Assembly: GCA_002731665.1 (NCBI GenBank)
Contig: PCCJ01000097.1
Span: 1-22,527 of the forward strand
Reading direction: 5' to 3'
DNA: 22,527 bases
Source of the DNA: Actinomycetota bacterium
GTDB lineage: Bacteria > Actinomycetota > Acidimicrobiia > Acidimicrobiales > Poriferisodaliceae
Below, one piece after another: positions 1-6,806 of this stretch. Each line of letters starts with the position of its first letter. Position 1 is the first letter of the stretch. The notes under the pieces were generated by a model. The model saw only the letters and a program-made list of their open reading frames with translations. It made no database searches and had not been told where the DNA came from. The position numbers were made by a program, and so were the translations under genes.

Positions 1-478
1 CTTGTATGGACGAATGCGCTACAAGACAGTCAGACACTTGAACTAAGTCGTTAGATGACCGGCTCCTATAAGCTGGCCGACCTTCTTCTATGCCCAAACG
101 AACGGTCGTTCTATATCCAACAGAATTTGGCCCCGACACGTAGCCAACCTCCGGGATTTCTTCTTGTTGAAACTTCCGCAGAGCTGACTCAACAACAGCG
201 ATCTTTGCTTCAGCTTGAGCATCCTCATCGAGATGCTGCCAGTCACAACCACCGCAACCGCGCCGAATGTTCTCACACGGAGGCTCTCTTCTACCATCGC
301 CAGGGTGTAAAATGTTCGTGATGCTACCTCTCGCGAATTTGTCTTTCTGTTCAGTAAGTTCTATTTCCAGCTCATCGTTCAGCGCTGAACCTGGCACGAA
401 TACGATTCGGCCATCGTTGAGACGGCCGACTCCATCACCACCGATTGCAAGATCATGAATGTTGACTCTCATAAGCAC
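1..478 (-). CDS. 23S rRNA (uracil-5-)-methyltransferase, TrmA/RlmD family (partial, 3' end off the left edge)
   Basis: Reverse-strand translation is open from 478 to the window edge. It gives a TRAM-like N-terminus (NIHDLAIGGDGVGRL, then RIVFVPGSALNDELEIEL) followed by a C-x(n)-CGGCDWQHLD segment. That segment is the iron-sulfur cysteine signature of SAM-dependent RNA uracil-C5 methyltransferases of the TrmA/RlmCD group, which methylate 23S rRNA or tRNA in the cytoplasm. About 159 codons are present. The SAM-binding domain and catalytic Cys/Glu lie beyond the edge, so the target RNA cannot be assigned. I chose the GTG at 478 because TAGCCT (491-486) sits 7 nt upstream, as at other leaderless starts here; the ATG at 472 is the alternative. 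The plus-strand open frames at 55-321 and 267-458 are shadows of this gene. It is divergent from rpe with only 24 nt between the start codons. Confidence 0.87.
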   Translation of the reverse strand, partial: MLMRVNIHDLAIGGDGVGRLNDGRIVFVPGSALNDELEIELTEQKDKFARGSITNILHPGDGRREPPCENIRRGCGGCDWQHLDEDAQAEAKIAVVESALRKFQQEEIPEVGYVSGPNSVGYRTTVRLGIEEGRPAYRSRSSNDLVQVSDCLVAHSSIQ

Positions 479-485
479 TCTGACC

Positions 486-495
486 AGGCTACGGT
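486..495. promoter_or_regulatory. Overlapping divergent -10 elements for the trmA-like gene and rpe
   Basis: On the plus strand TACGGT (490-495) ends 7 nt before the rpe ATG at 503. On the minus strand TAGCCT (491-486) ends 7 nt before GTG 478. The two hexamers share the TA step at 490-491. No convincing -35 box was found for either. Both transcripts would be leaderless. The pattern is seen in the sequence; promoter function is inferred. Confidence 0.5.
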
Positions 496-502
496 CAACA
501 AC

Positions 503-1183
503 ATGCCACGCTCTATAGAAATCGTTCCATCCGTACTTCCTGCAGATTTTTCTCGGTTGGGAGAAGAATGTATTGCCCTCGAAAAGGCTGGGGTAGATCG
601 CATCCAATGGGATGTCATGGATGGAGTTTTCGTTCCAAATTTGACCTTTGGACCTGATGTCATAGCAGCCTGCCGACCTCATGTTGATGTAACGTTTGAA
701 GCCCATCTTATGGTGGCAAACCCTGACGAGTTGTTACACACGTATGTGGACGCCGGATGTCAGATGATTATCGTACATGTCGAGACAACCCCACATCTCC
801 ACAGAACGCTGGGCGCTATCAGGGATCTTGGTTGCAGGCCAGCAGCTGCACTCAACCCTGCAACACCCCTGAATGCTGTGGCACATGTCCTGGATCTTTT
901 AGACATGGTTCTTGTTATGACTGTAAACCCTGGATTTGGTGGGCAAGCGTACATACAGTCGATGGAGCCCAAGGTTCGCGCTTTGCGTCAAATGATTGCA
1001 GCTAGCGGACATGATGTTGACATAGAAGTTGACGGAGGAATTTCATCCTCAACTATCTCGGGCGCATCGGCCGCAGGAGCAAATGTTCTTGTTTCTGGAA
1101 GTGCTCTGTACAAGTATGAGCAAGGACTCGAATTCGGAGTTCAAAGCCTTCGACAACTAGCGCTAGAAGCCCAAGTCGATTGA
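503..1183 (+). CDS. rpe: Ribulose-phosphate 3-epimerase
   Basis: Interconverts D-ribulose 5-phosphate and D-xylulose 5-phosphate in the pentose phosphate pathway. It is a cytoplasmic TIM-barrel metalloenzyme. The translation carries the family blocks in order: IVPSVLPADFSRLG (residues 7-20), DVMDGVFVPN (38-47), EAHLMV (66-71), MTVNPGFGGQ (139-148), IEVDGGI (174-180) and VLVSGSALY (195-203). Asp38, His68 and Asp177 match the metal and acid/base positions. The usual His two residues before Asp38 is Gln36. The 226-aa length is normal. An in-frame ATG at 455 would add 16 residues without family similarity, whereas ATG 503 has a -10-like TACGGT 7 nt upstream, so 503 is preferred. The stop overlaps the next gene's TTG start (TTGA). 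Confidence 0.95.
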   Translation: MPRSIEIVPSVLPADFSRLGEECIALEKAGVDRIQWDVMDGVFVPNLTFGPDVIAACRPHVDVTFEAHLMVANPDELLHTYVDAGCQMIIVHVETTPHLHRTLGAIRDLGCRPAAALNPATPLNAVAHVLDLLDMVLVMTVNPGFGGQAYIQSMEPKVRALRQMIAASGHDVDIEVDGGISSSTISGASAAGANVLVSGSALYKYEQGLEFGVQSLRQLALEAQVD

Positions 1184-1611
1184 GAGCACCCTCGCTTCTA
1201 TTATCGATTTTTCTACTGGCCCTTAGCTCTTTCGGCTGCGGAAAAAATGATTCTCCTAGCACACAGTCTTTCTGCCGCTCTATCTCAGAATTACAGTTAA
1301 ACGATGCTTTAAGCCTCAACATATCGGTAAATGATGATGCCAAAGTTCGCCTTGCCATCGGACAAACAGCTACTCTTATGGCCAAAGTCCTGGCAGAAAC
1401 ACCAAATAAGAACCAGAAAGATGCAGCTATTATTTCAGCTTTTATTAACGCTCTCTCAGATGCAGTGTCCAAAAGCGACTTCGACAAGCCACTTGAAAGA
1501 GCTGCTGCTCTGAGTGCAGTACAGCAAGCTTTCGCAGCATCTCTCTACCCAGCTGTGAGCAAATTCAATGCCTTCACGGCTCGAGCCTGTTCGCCAGGCC
1601 CGAGACCCTAG
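1180..1611 (+). CDS. Putative lipoprotein of unknown function
   Basis: A 143-aa product with a hydrophobic signal segment (residues 5-18) ending at Cys20 in SSFGC. This resembles a lipobox but is weak at -3, so lipidation and attachment outside the membrane are inferred. The mature part is Ala/Ser/Leu-rich, probably helical, with two further cysteines (about 32 and 137); I recognise no domain. TTG at 1180-1182 overlaps the rpe stop (TGA 1181-1183), so translation is probably coupled to rpe. No Shine-Dalgarno sequence is evident. An imperfect hairpin covers the 3' end. The nearest following gene, clpP, is convergent and begins its stop codon 12 bases on. Coding status is likely; function is unknown. 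Confidence 0.62.
   Translation: MRAPSLLLSIFLLALSSFGCGKNDSPSTQSFCRSISELQLNDALSLNISVNDDAKVRLAIGQTATLMAKVLAETPNKNQKDAAIISAFINALSDAVSKSDFDKPLERAAALSAVQQAFAASLYPAVSKFNAFTARACSPGPRP
1580..1604. terminator. Imperfect hairpin at the convergent ends of the lipoprotein gene and clpP
   Basis: CTCGAGCCTG (1580-1589) pairs with CAGGCCCGAG (1595-1604) except for one A/C mismatch, around a 5-nt loop (TTCGC). It lies in the last codons of the lipoprotein gene, 19 nt past the clpP stop. No T-tract follows on either strand, so it is not a classical intrinsic terminator. It could be a factor-dependent or mRNA-end stabilising structure. Confidence 0.3.
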
Positions 1612-1622
1612 CGTAAATCCAC

Positions 1623-2219
1623 TTAATTAATCTCTCCGCGCTTCACTATCACGTGATCGCAGAGGCCATAACTTTTGGCTTGTTCAGCTGTGAACCATCG
1701 ATCTCTTTCACTGTCTGCCGTCACCTGATCCACTTCTTGACCACTATGCATACCAATTATCTCAGCCATCAGCTTTTTAATGTAAGACATTTGTTCAGCT
1801 TGAATTGCTATATCAGAGGCTTGTCCTCGCACTCCACCTGAAGGCTGGTGCATCATTACTCGTGCGTGTGGCAGGCAGTATCGCTTTCCTGCAGCTCCAG
1901 CTGTTAGCAGGAACTGACCCATTGATGCGCCCAAGCCCATACAAACGGTAGCTACATCACAACTCAGGAACTGCATAGTGTCATAAATAGCCATACCCGC
2001 CGTAACAGACCCACCTGGGCTATTGATATAAAGCCAGATATCTTTCTCGCGATCTTGACCTTCTAGGTAGAGCATCTGAGCGCAGAGAATATTCGCTATA
2101 TCATCATCAACCTCTGTTCCGAGGAAAACAATACGATCGTTGAGAAGTCGGTTGTAGATTTCTCCTGGTCCGGCAGGAGCGCCGGCGGACAATGCTGGTT
2201 CGGGATGTATCAGAGGCAT
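1623..2219 (-). CDS. clpP: ATP-dependent Clp protease proteolytic subunit
   Basis: Serine peptidase of family S14. Tetradecamers with ClpX or ClpC unfoldases degrade regulatory, damaged and tmRNA-tagged proteins in the cytoplasm. The catalytic triad is visible: Ser99 in GLGASMGQ, His124 in MMHQPSGG, and Asp173 in [15 protein letters not shown] (65-72) and YGLCDHV (184-190) are also typical. At 198 aa it is full length. TAACCT at 2232-2227 lies 7 nt before the ATG and points to a leaderless mRNA; no Shine-Dalgarno sequence is present. Actinobacteria usually carry clpP1-clpP2 in tandem near tig and clpX. Here a single clpP stands alone, so a paralogue probably lies elsewhere; which ClpP class this is cannot be told from the sequence alone. 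Confidence 0.96.
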   Translation of the reverse strand: MPLIHPEPALSAGAPAGPGEIYNRLLNDRIVFLGTEVDDDIANILCAQMLYLEGQDREKDIWLYINSPGGSVTAGMAIYDTMQFLSCDVATVCMGLGASMGQFLLTAGAAGKRYCLPHARVMMHQPSGGVRGQASDIAIQAEQMSYIKKLMAEIIGMHSGQEVDQVTADSERDRWFTAEQAKSYGLCDHVIVKRGEIN

Positions 2220-2226
2220 GCTTTGG

Positions 2227-2232
2227 AGGTTA
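2227..2232 (-). promoter_or_regulatory. -10 element of clpP (leaderless)
   Basis: TAACCT on the minus strand, 7 nt upstream of the clpP ATG. No clear -35 at 16-18 bp. Inferred from position and from the same arrangement at other genes here. Confidence 0.4.
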
Positions 2233-2263
2233 TCCGCTCGCGGCGTTAGGACCGATGTCGTTC

Positions 2264-2269
2264 TAGACT
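2264..2269 (+). promoter_or_regulatory. -10 element of the D-threonine-aldolase-like gene (leaderless)
   Basis: TAGACT ends 7 nt before ATG 2277, which has no Shine-Dalgarno sequence. It is divergent from the clpP -10 box, with 31 bp between the two hexamers. Confidence 0.4.
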
Positions 2270-2276
2270 CTATTGC

Positions 2277-3269
2277 ATGGACATCGAAGAAGTTTCAACG
2301 CCGGCGCTCTGCGCAGATCTCGATAATTTAGAATGGAATCTCCAGACTATGGCTGAGCGGGTTCCTGGAACACGGCTAAGACCTCACGTTAAGGCGCACA
2401 AAATGACCCAGTTGGCAGCTCGCCAGCATGCGCTGGGCCACACGGGATTCACCTGTGCAACGGCGAGAGAGGTACTTGGTTTGGCAGAGGCAGGACTGGG
2501 CACCGATCTTCTTTTAGCCAACGAGTTGTTAGATCCTCTGCGACTATCTGCTATGGCTCATTGCGACGCTCGGATAACAATCGCAGTAGATAGCGAAGAA
2601 ACTATTCTCGCTGCACATAAGGCTGGAATAGCCGAGTGCGTCATTGATATACGCGTTGGGTTTCGATGCGGTTGCGAGGTTGAAGAGGCCGCATTTTTAG
2701 CCGACTTAGCGAGGTCAAAGGGGATGCATGTGCGTGGCGTCATGGGTTACGAGGGGCACGCAATGGGTGTAGTGGACTTAGATAAGCGACGAGATCTAAC
2801 CCATAGAGCCATGGAACGTCTCCTGAGCGCCCATGAACTAGTTGGTGGCAATCTAATCACGGGTGCGGGAACAGGCACTCACCTGATAAATACTTGGGTC
2901 AACGAAGTTCAAGCAGGTTCTTACGTACTAATGGATACTGCTTACACCTCACAGATAGACCAACCTTTCAAGCAGGCACTTTTTTTACGATCAACTGTTA
3001 TTTCAAAGGCAAAAGATTTTGTTGTTTGTGATGCTGGTCTTAAAGCTCAGGGCATGGACCATGGGAACCCAACGTATCTGGATGGGGAAATAATGTTTTG
3101 TTCTGATGAGCACACAAATATTATCCCTAATACGCCACTAGCAATAGGTGATCAAATCTCCCTTGTTCCTGCTCATGTTGACCCAACTATGGCTAAACAT
3201 GAAATTCTTAATTTAGTTAGGGGTGGGAAGGTCGTCGACCAATGGAATATTGATCTTCGACATTGGTAG
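2277..3269 (+). CDS. D-threonine aldolase / D-serine dehydratase-like PLP enzyme
   Basis: A 330-aa member of the alanine-racemase-fold (type III) PLP family acting on D-3-hydroxy amino acids. The N-terminal [15 protein letters not shown] and RPHVKAHK blocks are diagnostic; Lys39 is the expected PLP Schiff-base lysine. The C-terminal metal motif is PAHVDPT, with His300 and Asp302. As I recall, D-threonine aldolases use His/Asp for Mn2+ whereas eukaryotic D-serine dehydratases use His/Cys for Zn2+, so aldolase-type chemistry (D-threonine to glycine plus acetaldehyde, or a larger 3-hydroxy amino acid) is favoured. The substrate is not determined. The gene is single, with a leaderless-type start. 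Its stop codon lies directly against the stop of convergent rdgB. Confidence 0.85.
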   Translation: MDIEEVSTPALCADLDNLEWNLQTMAERVPGTRLRPHVKAHKMTQLAARQHALGHTGFTCATAREVLGLAEAGLGTDLLLANELLDPLRLSAMAHCDARITIAVDSEETILAAHKAGIAECVIDIRVGFRCGCEVEEAAFLADLARSKGMHVRGVMGYEGHAMGVVDLDKRRDLTHRAMERLLSAHELVGGNLITGAGTGTHLINTWVNEVQAGSYVLMDTAYTSQIDQPFKQALFLRSTVISKAKDFVVCDAGLKAQGMDHGNPTYLDGEIMFCSDEHTNIIPNTPLAIGDQISLVPAHVDPTMAKHEILNLVRGGKVVDQWNIDLRHW

Positions 3270-3851
3270 CTAAAATTTAGCTGAAAGCGATAGTGCTAAT
3301 TGGCGAAAAGCTCTGCCACGATGGCTGATTAATTGTTTCTCTTCCGAAGCCATTTCAGCGAAAGATCTTCCATCTCCTTCTACCGGGACAAAGATCGAGT
3401 CGTATCCAAAACCTTTTTCTCCACGAGGCAATCTTGATATAAAACCTTCTACTACTCCTTGCGCACTTAACACCGATTTATCTGGAAAGACAACCATCGC
3501 AACAGTCCTAAATCGAGCCGTCCGCTGGTCTTCTGGCACGCCCTCTAATGCTTTGAGCAACTTCATCAAATTGTCGACATCAGTAGCACCTTCGCCCGCA
3601 AATCGGGCGCTACGAACTCCTGGAAGGCCGTTCAGGTAGTCAACCTCTAATCCTGTATCATCAGCGACTGCAGCATCCCCGGAGAAGTTACATACGGCAG
3701 TAGCTTTCAAATGGGCGTTCCCCTCAAGCGTTTCCGCGTTTTCCTCGATATCGGCAAGGCCCTTAGGTCGCTCATCTATTCTGCAGCCAACCAAGATATT
3801 AGAGATTTCTTCGACCTTGTGTGGATTTGCAGAAGCCATGACTAATCGCAT
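3270..3851 (-). CDS. rdgB: XTP/dITP diphosphohydrolase (Ham1/RdgB family)
   Basis: Hydrolyses non-canonical purine nucleotides (dITP, XTP, dXTP) to the monophosphate, keeping them out of DNA and RNA. Family motifs are complete: SANPHK at 7-12 (substrate-binding Asn and Lys), ETLEGNAHLKA (40-50), ADDTGLEVD (63-71, with metal/catalytic Asp64/65), GVRSARFAG (78-86), GFGYD (147-151) and SHRGRA (176-181). The 193-aa length is normal. It is the last gene of the minus-strand block, 10 nt after rph, the same order as rphA-Rv1341 in mycobacteria. The stop abuts that of the convergent PLP-enzyme gene, and AGCTAAA-A-TTTAGCT (3268-3282) spans the junction. Confidence 0.95.
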   Translation of the reverse strand: MRLVMASANPHKVEEISNILVGCRIDERPKGLADIEENAETLEGNAHLKATAVCNFSGDAAVADDTGLEVDYLNGLPGVRSARFAGEGATDVDNLMKLLKALEGVPEDQRTARFRTVAMVVFPDKSVLSAQGVVEGFISRLPRGEKGFGYDSIFVPVEGDGRSFAEMASEEKQLISHRGRAFRQLALSLSAKF

Positions 3852-3861
3852 GTGCAGCCTG

Positions 3862-4584
3862 TCAACTGCCTGTCCCTAAGATTTCTTTCTGCATCGCTAT
3901 GATCTCTGAAATTCCTTTTTCCGCAAGGCTAGTTAAGGCATCAAGCTCACTCCGATCAAATGGATCTCCTTCGGCTGTTCCTTGGACTTCCACAAACCGC
4001 CCGCTACCTGTCATAACCACATTCATATCAACAGAAGCGGTCGAGTCTTCCACATAGGGCAGATCTAGTTTTGGAGTTCCATCCACAATTCCGACCGAAA
4101 TTGCTGCACAAAAATCTGTCAAGGGGTGAACTTTAATCAGACCACGCTCCATTAGGGAGGTACAAGCATCATGCAGAGCCACGAAACCACCGCATATTGA
4201 TGCTGTTCGCGTCCCCCCATCGGCCTGCAAGACGTCACAGTCAACCGTCACTTCTCGTTCACCCAACAACTTCATATCGCATATAGCCCGCAGAGACCGA
4301 CCTATTAATCTCTCAATCTCTAATGTTCTGCCTTTTTGCTTGCCCTTTTTCGATTCGCGGTTAACGCGTTCATGGCTCGAACCTGGAAGCATCGAATATT
4401 CTGCTGTAACCCAGCCCTCACCCTTACCCCGCATCCATCGAGGAACATCATCATCAATCGAAACGGTACAAAGTACTTTAGTTCGACCAAAACTGACTAG
4501 AACCGATCCAGGAGTTTGCTCTGTGAAACCGCGCTGAAATTTAATCGGCCTTAGTTCGTCATTATTTCTTCCATCAGGACGCAT
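3862..4584 (-). CDS. rph: Ribonuclease PH
   Basis: Phosphorolytic 3'-to-5' exoribonuclease that trims tRNA 3' ends and takes part in rRNA turnover; works as a hexamer. The start [13 protein letters not shown] is typical. Arg86 (in [14 protein letters not shown]) and Gly124-Thr125-Arg126 (in [11 protein letters not shown]) match the phosphate-binding residues. [14 protein letters not shown] (179-192) carries the metal-binding Asp180 and Asp186. The 240-aa length is normal. It lies between the MBL gene (25 nt upstream) and rdgB (10 nt downstream), almost certainly in one operon. An A/G-rich AAGAAAG stretch about 7 nt before the ATG may be a weak ribosome binding site. Confidence 0.97.
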   Translation of the reverse strand: MRPDGRNNDELRPIKFQRGFTEQTPGSVLVSFGRTKVLCTVSIDDDVPRWMRGKGEGWVTAEYSMLPGSSHERVNRESKKGKQKGRTLEIERLIGRSLRAICDMKLLGEREVTVDCDVLQADGGTRTASICGGFVALHDACTSLMERGLIKVHPLTDFCAAISVGIVDGTPKLDLPYVEDSTASVDMNVVMTGSGRFVEVQGTAEGDPFDRSELDALTSLAEKGISEIIAMQKEILGTGS

Positions 4585-4609
4585 TAGTAATCTTTCTTGT
4601 TAATTCACA

Positions 4610-5353
4610 TCACACTGTAAAGATAGACCCCGTAGCTGCTAGGTCAACAATCCCGCTAAAGGCCATTTCCGCTTCAGCCAAGTGAACAGACCTATCAGAG
4701 TTGGGCGGTATGTGTGTCACTACCAGACGCTTAGCTTCAACTTTAGAGGCTTCAGATGCTAGGTGGCGACAACATATGTGAGGTATTGATAAATCCTTCG
4801 TTGTTTCTGTAAGAGTTCCTTCACCCAATACCAGAGAAGGTTTTATCCCAAGATTGCTCAATGACCAATTCGGACCTGTGTCTGCCGTATAGAAAATTGA
4901 TTTGTCGCCCAAGGTGAAACTCATAGCAAGAGTCTCGACAGGATGATCTGTCCTAGAAAAACGAATCGTGATATCTCCGACTACAGACGCAGCTCGGTCT
5001 TCGACTATTTCCCATTCAAACAAGTCCGAACTATCACCGTCAGGGTGAAATGCATCAGTCACCTGTTGCACTCCGACTGTTGTTAAAACTTTGAGATTGG
5101 CGCGCTGAGTAAAATACTTGACGGCGTTGTAGACAACGGGTAGCTCTGCACAATGGTCTGGATGATGATGAGAGACTAGAAGCGCATCAAGATTCTCTAT
5201 ACCAACATGCTCTTGTAAATTCGCTAACGTTCCCGGGCCACAATCGACCCACAAGCTAGTTGTCGCACTTTGAACAAGATAGCCGCTACATGCTTCCCCA
5301 GCCGCTGCATAGGTACCAGAACAACCCAACACTGTTACAGACAACGCGCTCAT
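4610..5353 (-). CDS. MBL-fold metallohydrolase, Rv1339-like (putative cyclic-nucleotide phosphodiesterase / RNase Z-like)
   Basis: A 247-aa metallo-beta-lactamase-fold protein. The metal motif HxHxDH is SHHHPDH (His62, His64, Asp66, His67); further ligands are probably His137 in TDHPVET, Asp158 in YTADTG and His214 in VVTHIPP. It starts with LSVTVLGCSGTYAAAGEACSGY, as in the Rv1339 group. The position directly before rph-rdgB matches mycobacterial Rv1339, reported as an atypical cAMP phosphodiesterase. That function is transferred by synteny and fold, not shown here; RNase Z-like or other hydrolase activity remains possible. GGAG occurs 10 nt before the ATG, a long spacing. In mycobacteria murI and a rhomboid gene lie between cysM and this gene; here there is only a 104-nt gap. 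Confidence 0.85.
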   Translation of the reverse strand: MSALSVTVLGCSGTYAAAGEACSGYLVQSATTSLWVDCGPGTLANLQEHVGIENLDALLVSHHHPDHCAELPVVYNAVKYFTQRANLKVLTTVGVQQVTDAFHPDGDSSDLFEWEIVEDRAASVVGDITIRFSRTDHPVETLAMSFTLGDKSIFYTADTGPNWSLSNLGIKPSLVLGEGTLTETTKDLSIPHICCRHLASEASKVEAKRLVVTHIPPNSDRSVHLAEAEMAFSGIVDLAATGSIFTV

Positions 5354-5457
5354 TTTCAGCTAACTCCATCCGAACTCAAAGCCCCGTAGCCAAAAAAGTT
5401 ATTCACCAACATAATCGTAAGCTTTCGGTGAAGGTCTAAAGCAATGCAGCATCAAGA

Positions 5458-6408
5458 TTAAAAATAAATAATTTTTTCGGCACTTGCGGTAGCCGAATCA
5501 AGGTCACTCGTCCACGCTCCAGTCGAAAGATACTTCCAACCATAATCGCAAACCACAAAAACAATTACGCCACTTTCTATTTGCGCCGCAGCTTTACGGC
5601 AGCCAGCTAGCGCAGCCCCAGAACTGATACCAGCAAAAAGCCCAGCTTCCTTTACCAACAGTCGAGCACATTCGATTGACTCTTTGGGACGCACAATCAT
5701 TTTGCGATCAAGCAAGTCTTGTCCTCCCCAACGCTCAAAAACTGGAGGCACAAACCCATCATCAAGACTTCTAAGCCCTTCTACGTTTTCACCGGCCGGA
5801 GGCTCAACGGCCCAAACTTGAACACTTTTTTTCATCTCTTTTAGATAGCTGCCGACGCCCATAAGGGTTCCGCTTGTACCTAGACCAGCGACAAAATGCG
5901 ATATGTCTGGTACGTCCCTTAATATTTCTGGCCCCGTGGTTTCGTAGTGAGCTCGTGGATTAGAGTCATTTCCGTACTGATAGAGAAAAGCCCATTCTGG
6001 GTGTTCAGCAGCCATCTGCCGAGCAACGCGCACTGAACCATTAGAACCCTGCTCTCCTGGGGTAAAAATTATTTCTGCACCAAAAATTTCTAACAACTGG
6101 CGTCGTTCGACAGAAATGCTTTCCGGCACAACAACAACTATTGGGTAGCCTCGCTGACTCGCAATCATGGCCATTGCTATTCCTGTATTTCCTGAGGAAG
6201 GCTCAATAATCGTTTGACCTGGCGTCAACAGTCCCTTCATCTCAGCATCATTAATCATTGCTTTAGCAATTCGATCCTTTACTGAACCAGCCGGGTTGCT
6301 ACCTTCCAGCTTTGCCAAAATTTGGACATTCGAATTCGGACTCAGCTGGCTAACATCAAGGATTGGCGTTTCACCAATTAGTTCATCTATTCCTCTATAG
6401 ACGGTCAA
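5458..6408 (-). CDS. cysM: CysO-dependent cysteine synthase (O-phosphoserine type)
   Basis: PLP-dependent beta-substituting enzyme. It should join the sulfur carried as thiocarboxylate on CysO to O-phosphoserine, giving CysO-Cys. Lys44 in NPAGSVKDRIA is the PLP lysine; SSGNTG (71-76) binds the substrate; GLGTSGT is the phosphate loop. LRSLDDGFVP matches the mycobacterial LRxxDxGFVP stretch containing the arginine linked to O-phosphoserine preference. YGWKYLSTGAW near the C-terminus also fits CysM. Length 316 aa. TTG is the only plausible start. It lies 5 nt after the cysO stop, and the GGAGG 9 nt upstream is formed by the last two glycine codons of cysO, so the two genes are translationally linked. 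Confidence 0.93.
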   Translation of the reverse strand: MTVYRGIDELIGETPILDVSQLSPNSNVQILAKLEGSNPAGSVKDRIAKAMINDAEMKGLLTPGQTIIEPSSGNTGIAMAMIASQRGYPIVVVVPESISVERRQLLEIFGAEIIFTPGEQGSNGSVRVARQMAAEHPEWAFLYQYGNDSNPRAHYETTGPEILRDVPDISHFVAGLGTSGTLMGVGSYLKEMKKSVQVWAVEPPAGENVEGLRSLDDGFVPPVFERWGGQDLLDRKMIVRPKESIECARLLVKEAGLFAGISSGAALAGCRKAAAQIESGVIVFVVCDYGWKYLSTGAWTSDLDSATASAEKIIYF

Positions 6409-6413
6409 AGCAT

Positions 6414-6689
6414 TTAGCCTCCGGCTACCGCAGGCAGAATTGACAATTCGTCGCCGTCCATGACGGCTGTTGCCATTTTGTCTAGATAGCGCACATCTTC
6501 ATCATTTACATAAACGTTTACGAACCGATGCAAAGATCCGTCCTGGTCCAACAGATTGGTTTCCATTCCAGGAAATTTACGCACAATCCCTTCAATTATC
6601 TCTCCTACTGTTTCCCCATCTACATCGAGACGAGCCTCGCCATTCGCGTGGGGTCGTAAAACAGTAGGCAAACGAACGCTAATAGACAT
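6414..6689 (-). CDS. cysO: Sulfur-carrier protein CysO (MoaD/ThiS-like)
   Basis: A 91-aa ubiquitin-fold sulfur carrier ending in ILPAVAGG. The terminal Gly-Gly is adenylated and thiocarboxylated by a MoeZ-type enzyme, and the sulfur is used by CysM. Similarity to mycobacterial CysO is extensive by eye: VRLPTVLRPHANG, then LHRFVNVYVNDEDVR, then the same last eight residues, so this is CysO rather than molybdopterin-synthase MoaD. ATG 6689 is chosen over TTG 6692 because GGAG (6698-6695) is 5 nt upstream. A -10-like TAGAAT at 6733-6728 would give a leader of about 30 nt. It is the first gene of the minus-strand block. The isopeptidase gene mec, which releases cysteine from CysO-Cys and is adjacent in mycobacteria, is not in this window. 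Confidence 0.95.
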   Translation of the reverse strand: MSISVRLPTVLRPHANGEARLDVDGETVGEIIEGIVRKFPGMETNLLDQDGSLHRFVNVYVNDEDVRYLDKMATAVMDGDELSILPAVAGG

Positions 6690-6694
6690 CAAAT

Positions 6695-6698
6695 CTCC
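6695..6698 (-). promoter_or_regulatory. Shine-Dalgarno of cysO
   Basis: GGAG with 5-nt spacing to ATG 6689 decides this start over the in-frame TTG at 6692. It contrasts with the leaderless-looking starts of neighbouring genes. Confidence 0.6.
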
Positions 6699-6793
6699 AT
6701 TTCCAAAACCCGACTTATCTTGTCAAGATTCTAGAGGACAAATAGCTGATACCCCACTAGGGACGCTCTTGTTCCCACAACCCTCAGAACCAG

Positions 6794-6799
6794 TATCAT
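6794..6799 (+). promoter_or_regulatory. -10 element of smpB (leaderless)
   Basis: TATCAT ends 7 nt before ATG 6807. TTGTTC at 6769-6774 could be a -35, but its 19-bp spacing is long. Confidence 0.38.
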
Positions 6800-6806
6800 T
6801 GCCAGT

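Noticed and set aside
55..458. Two plus-strand frames (55-321 and 267-458) upstream of rpe
   Set aside because: They are antisense shadows of the TrmA-like gene, whose minus-strand translation has clear family motifs.
5388..5440. TTCACC...GGTGAA inverted repeat between cysM and the MBL gene as a terminator
   Set aside because: Six-bp stem with a 20-nt loop and no T-tract; too weak to call.
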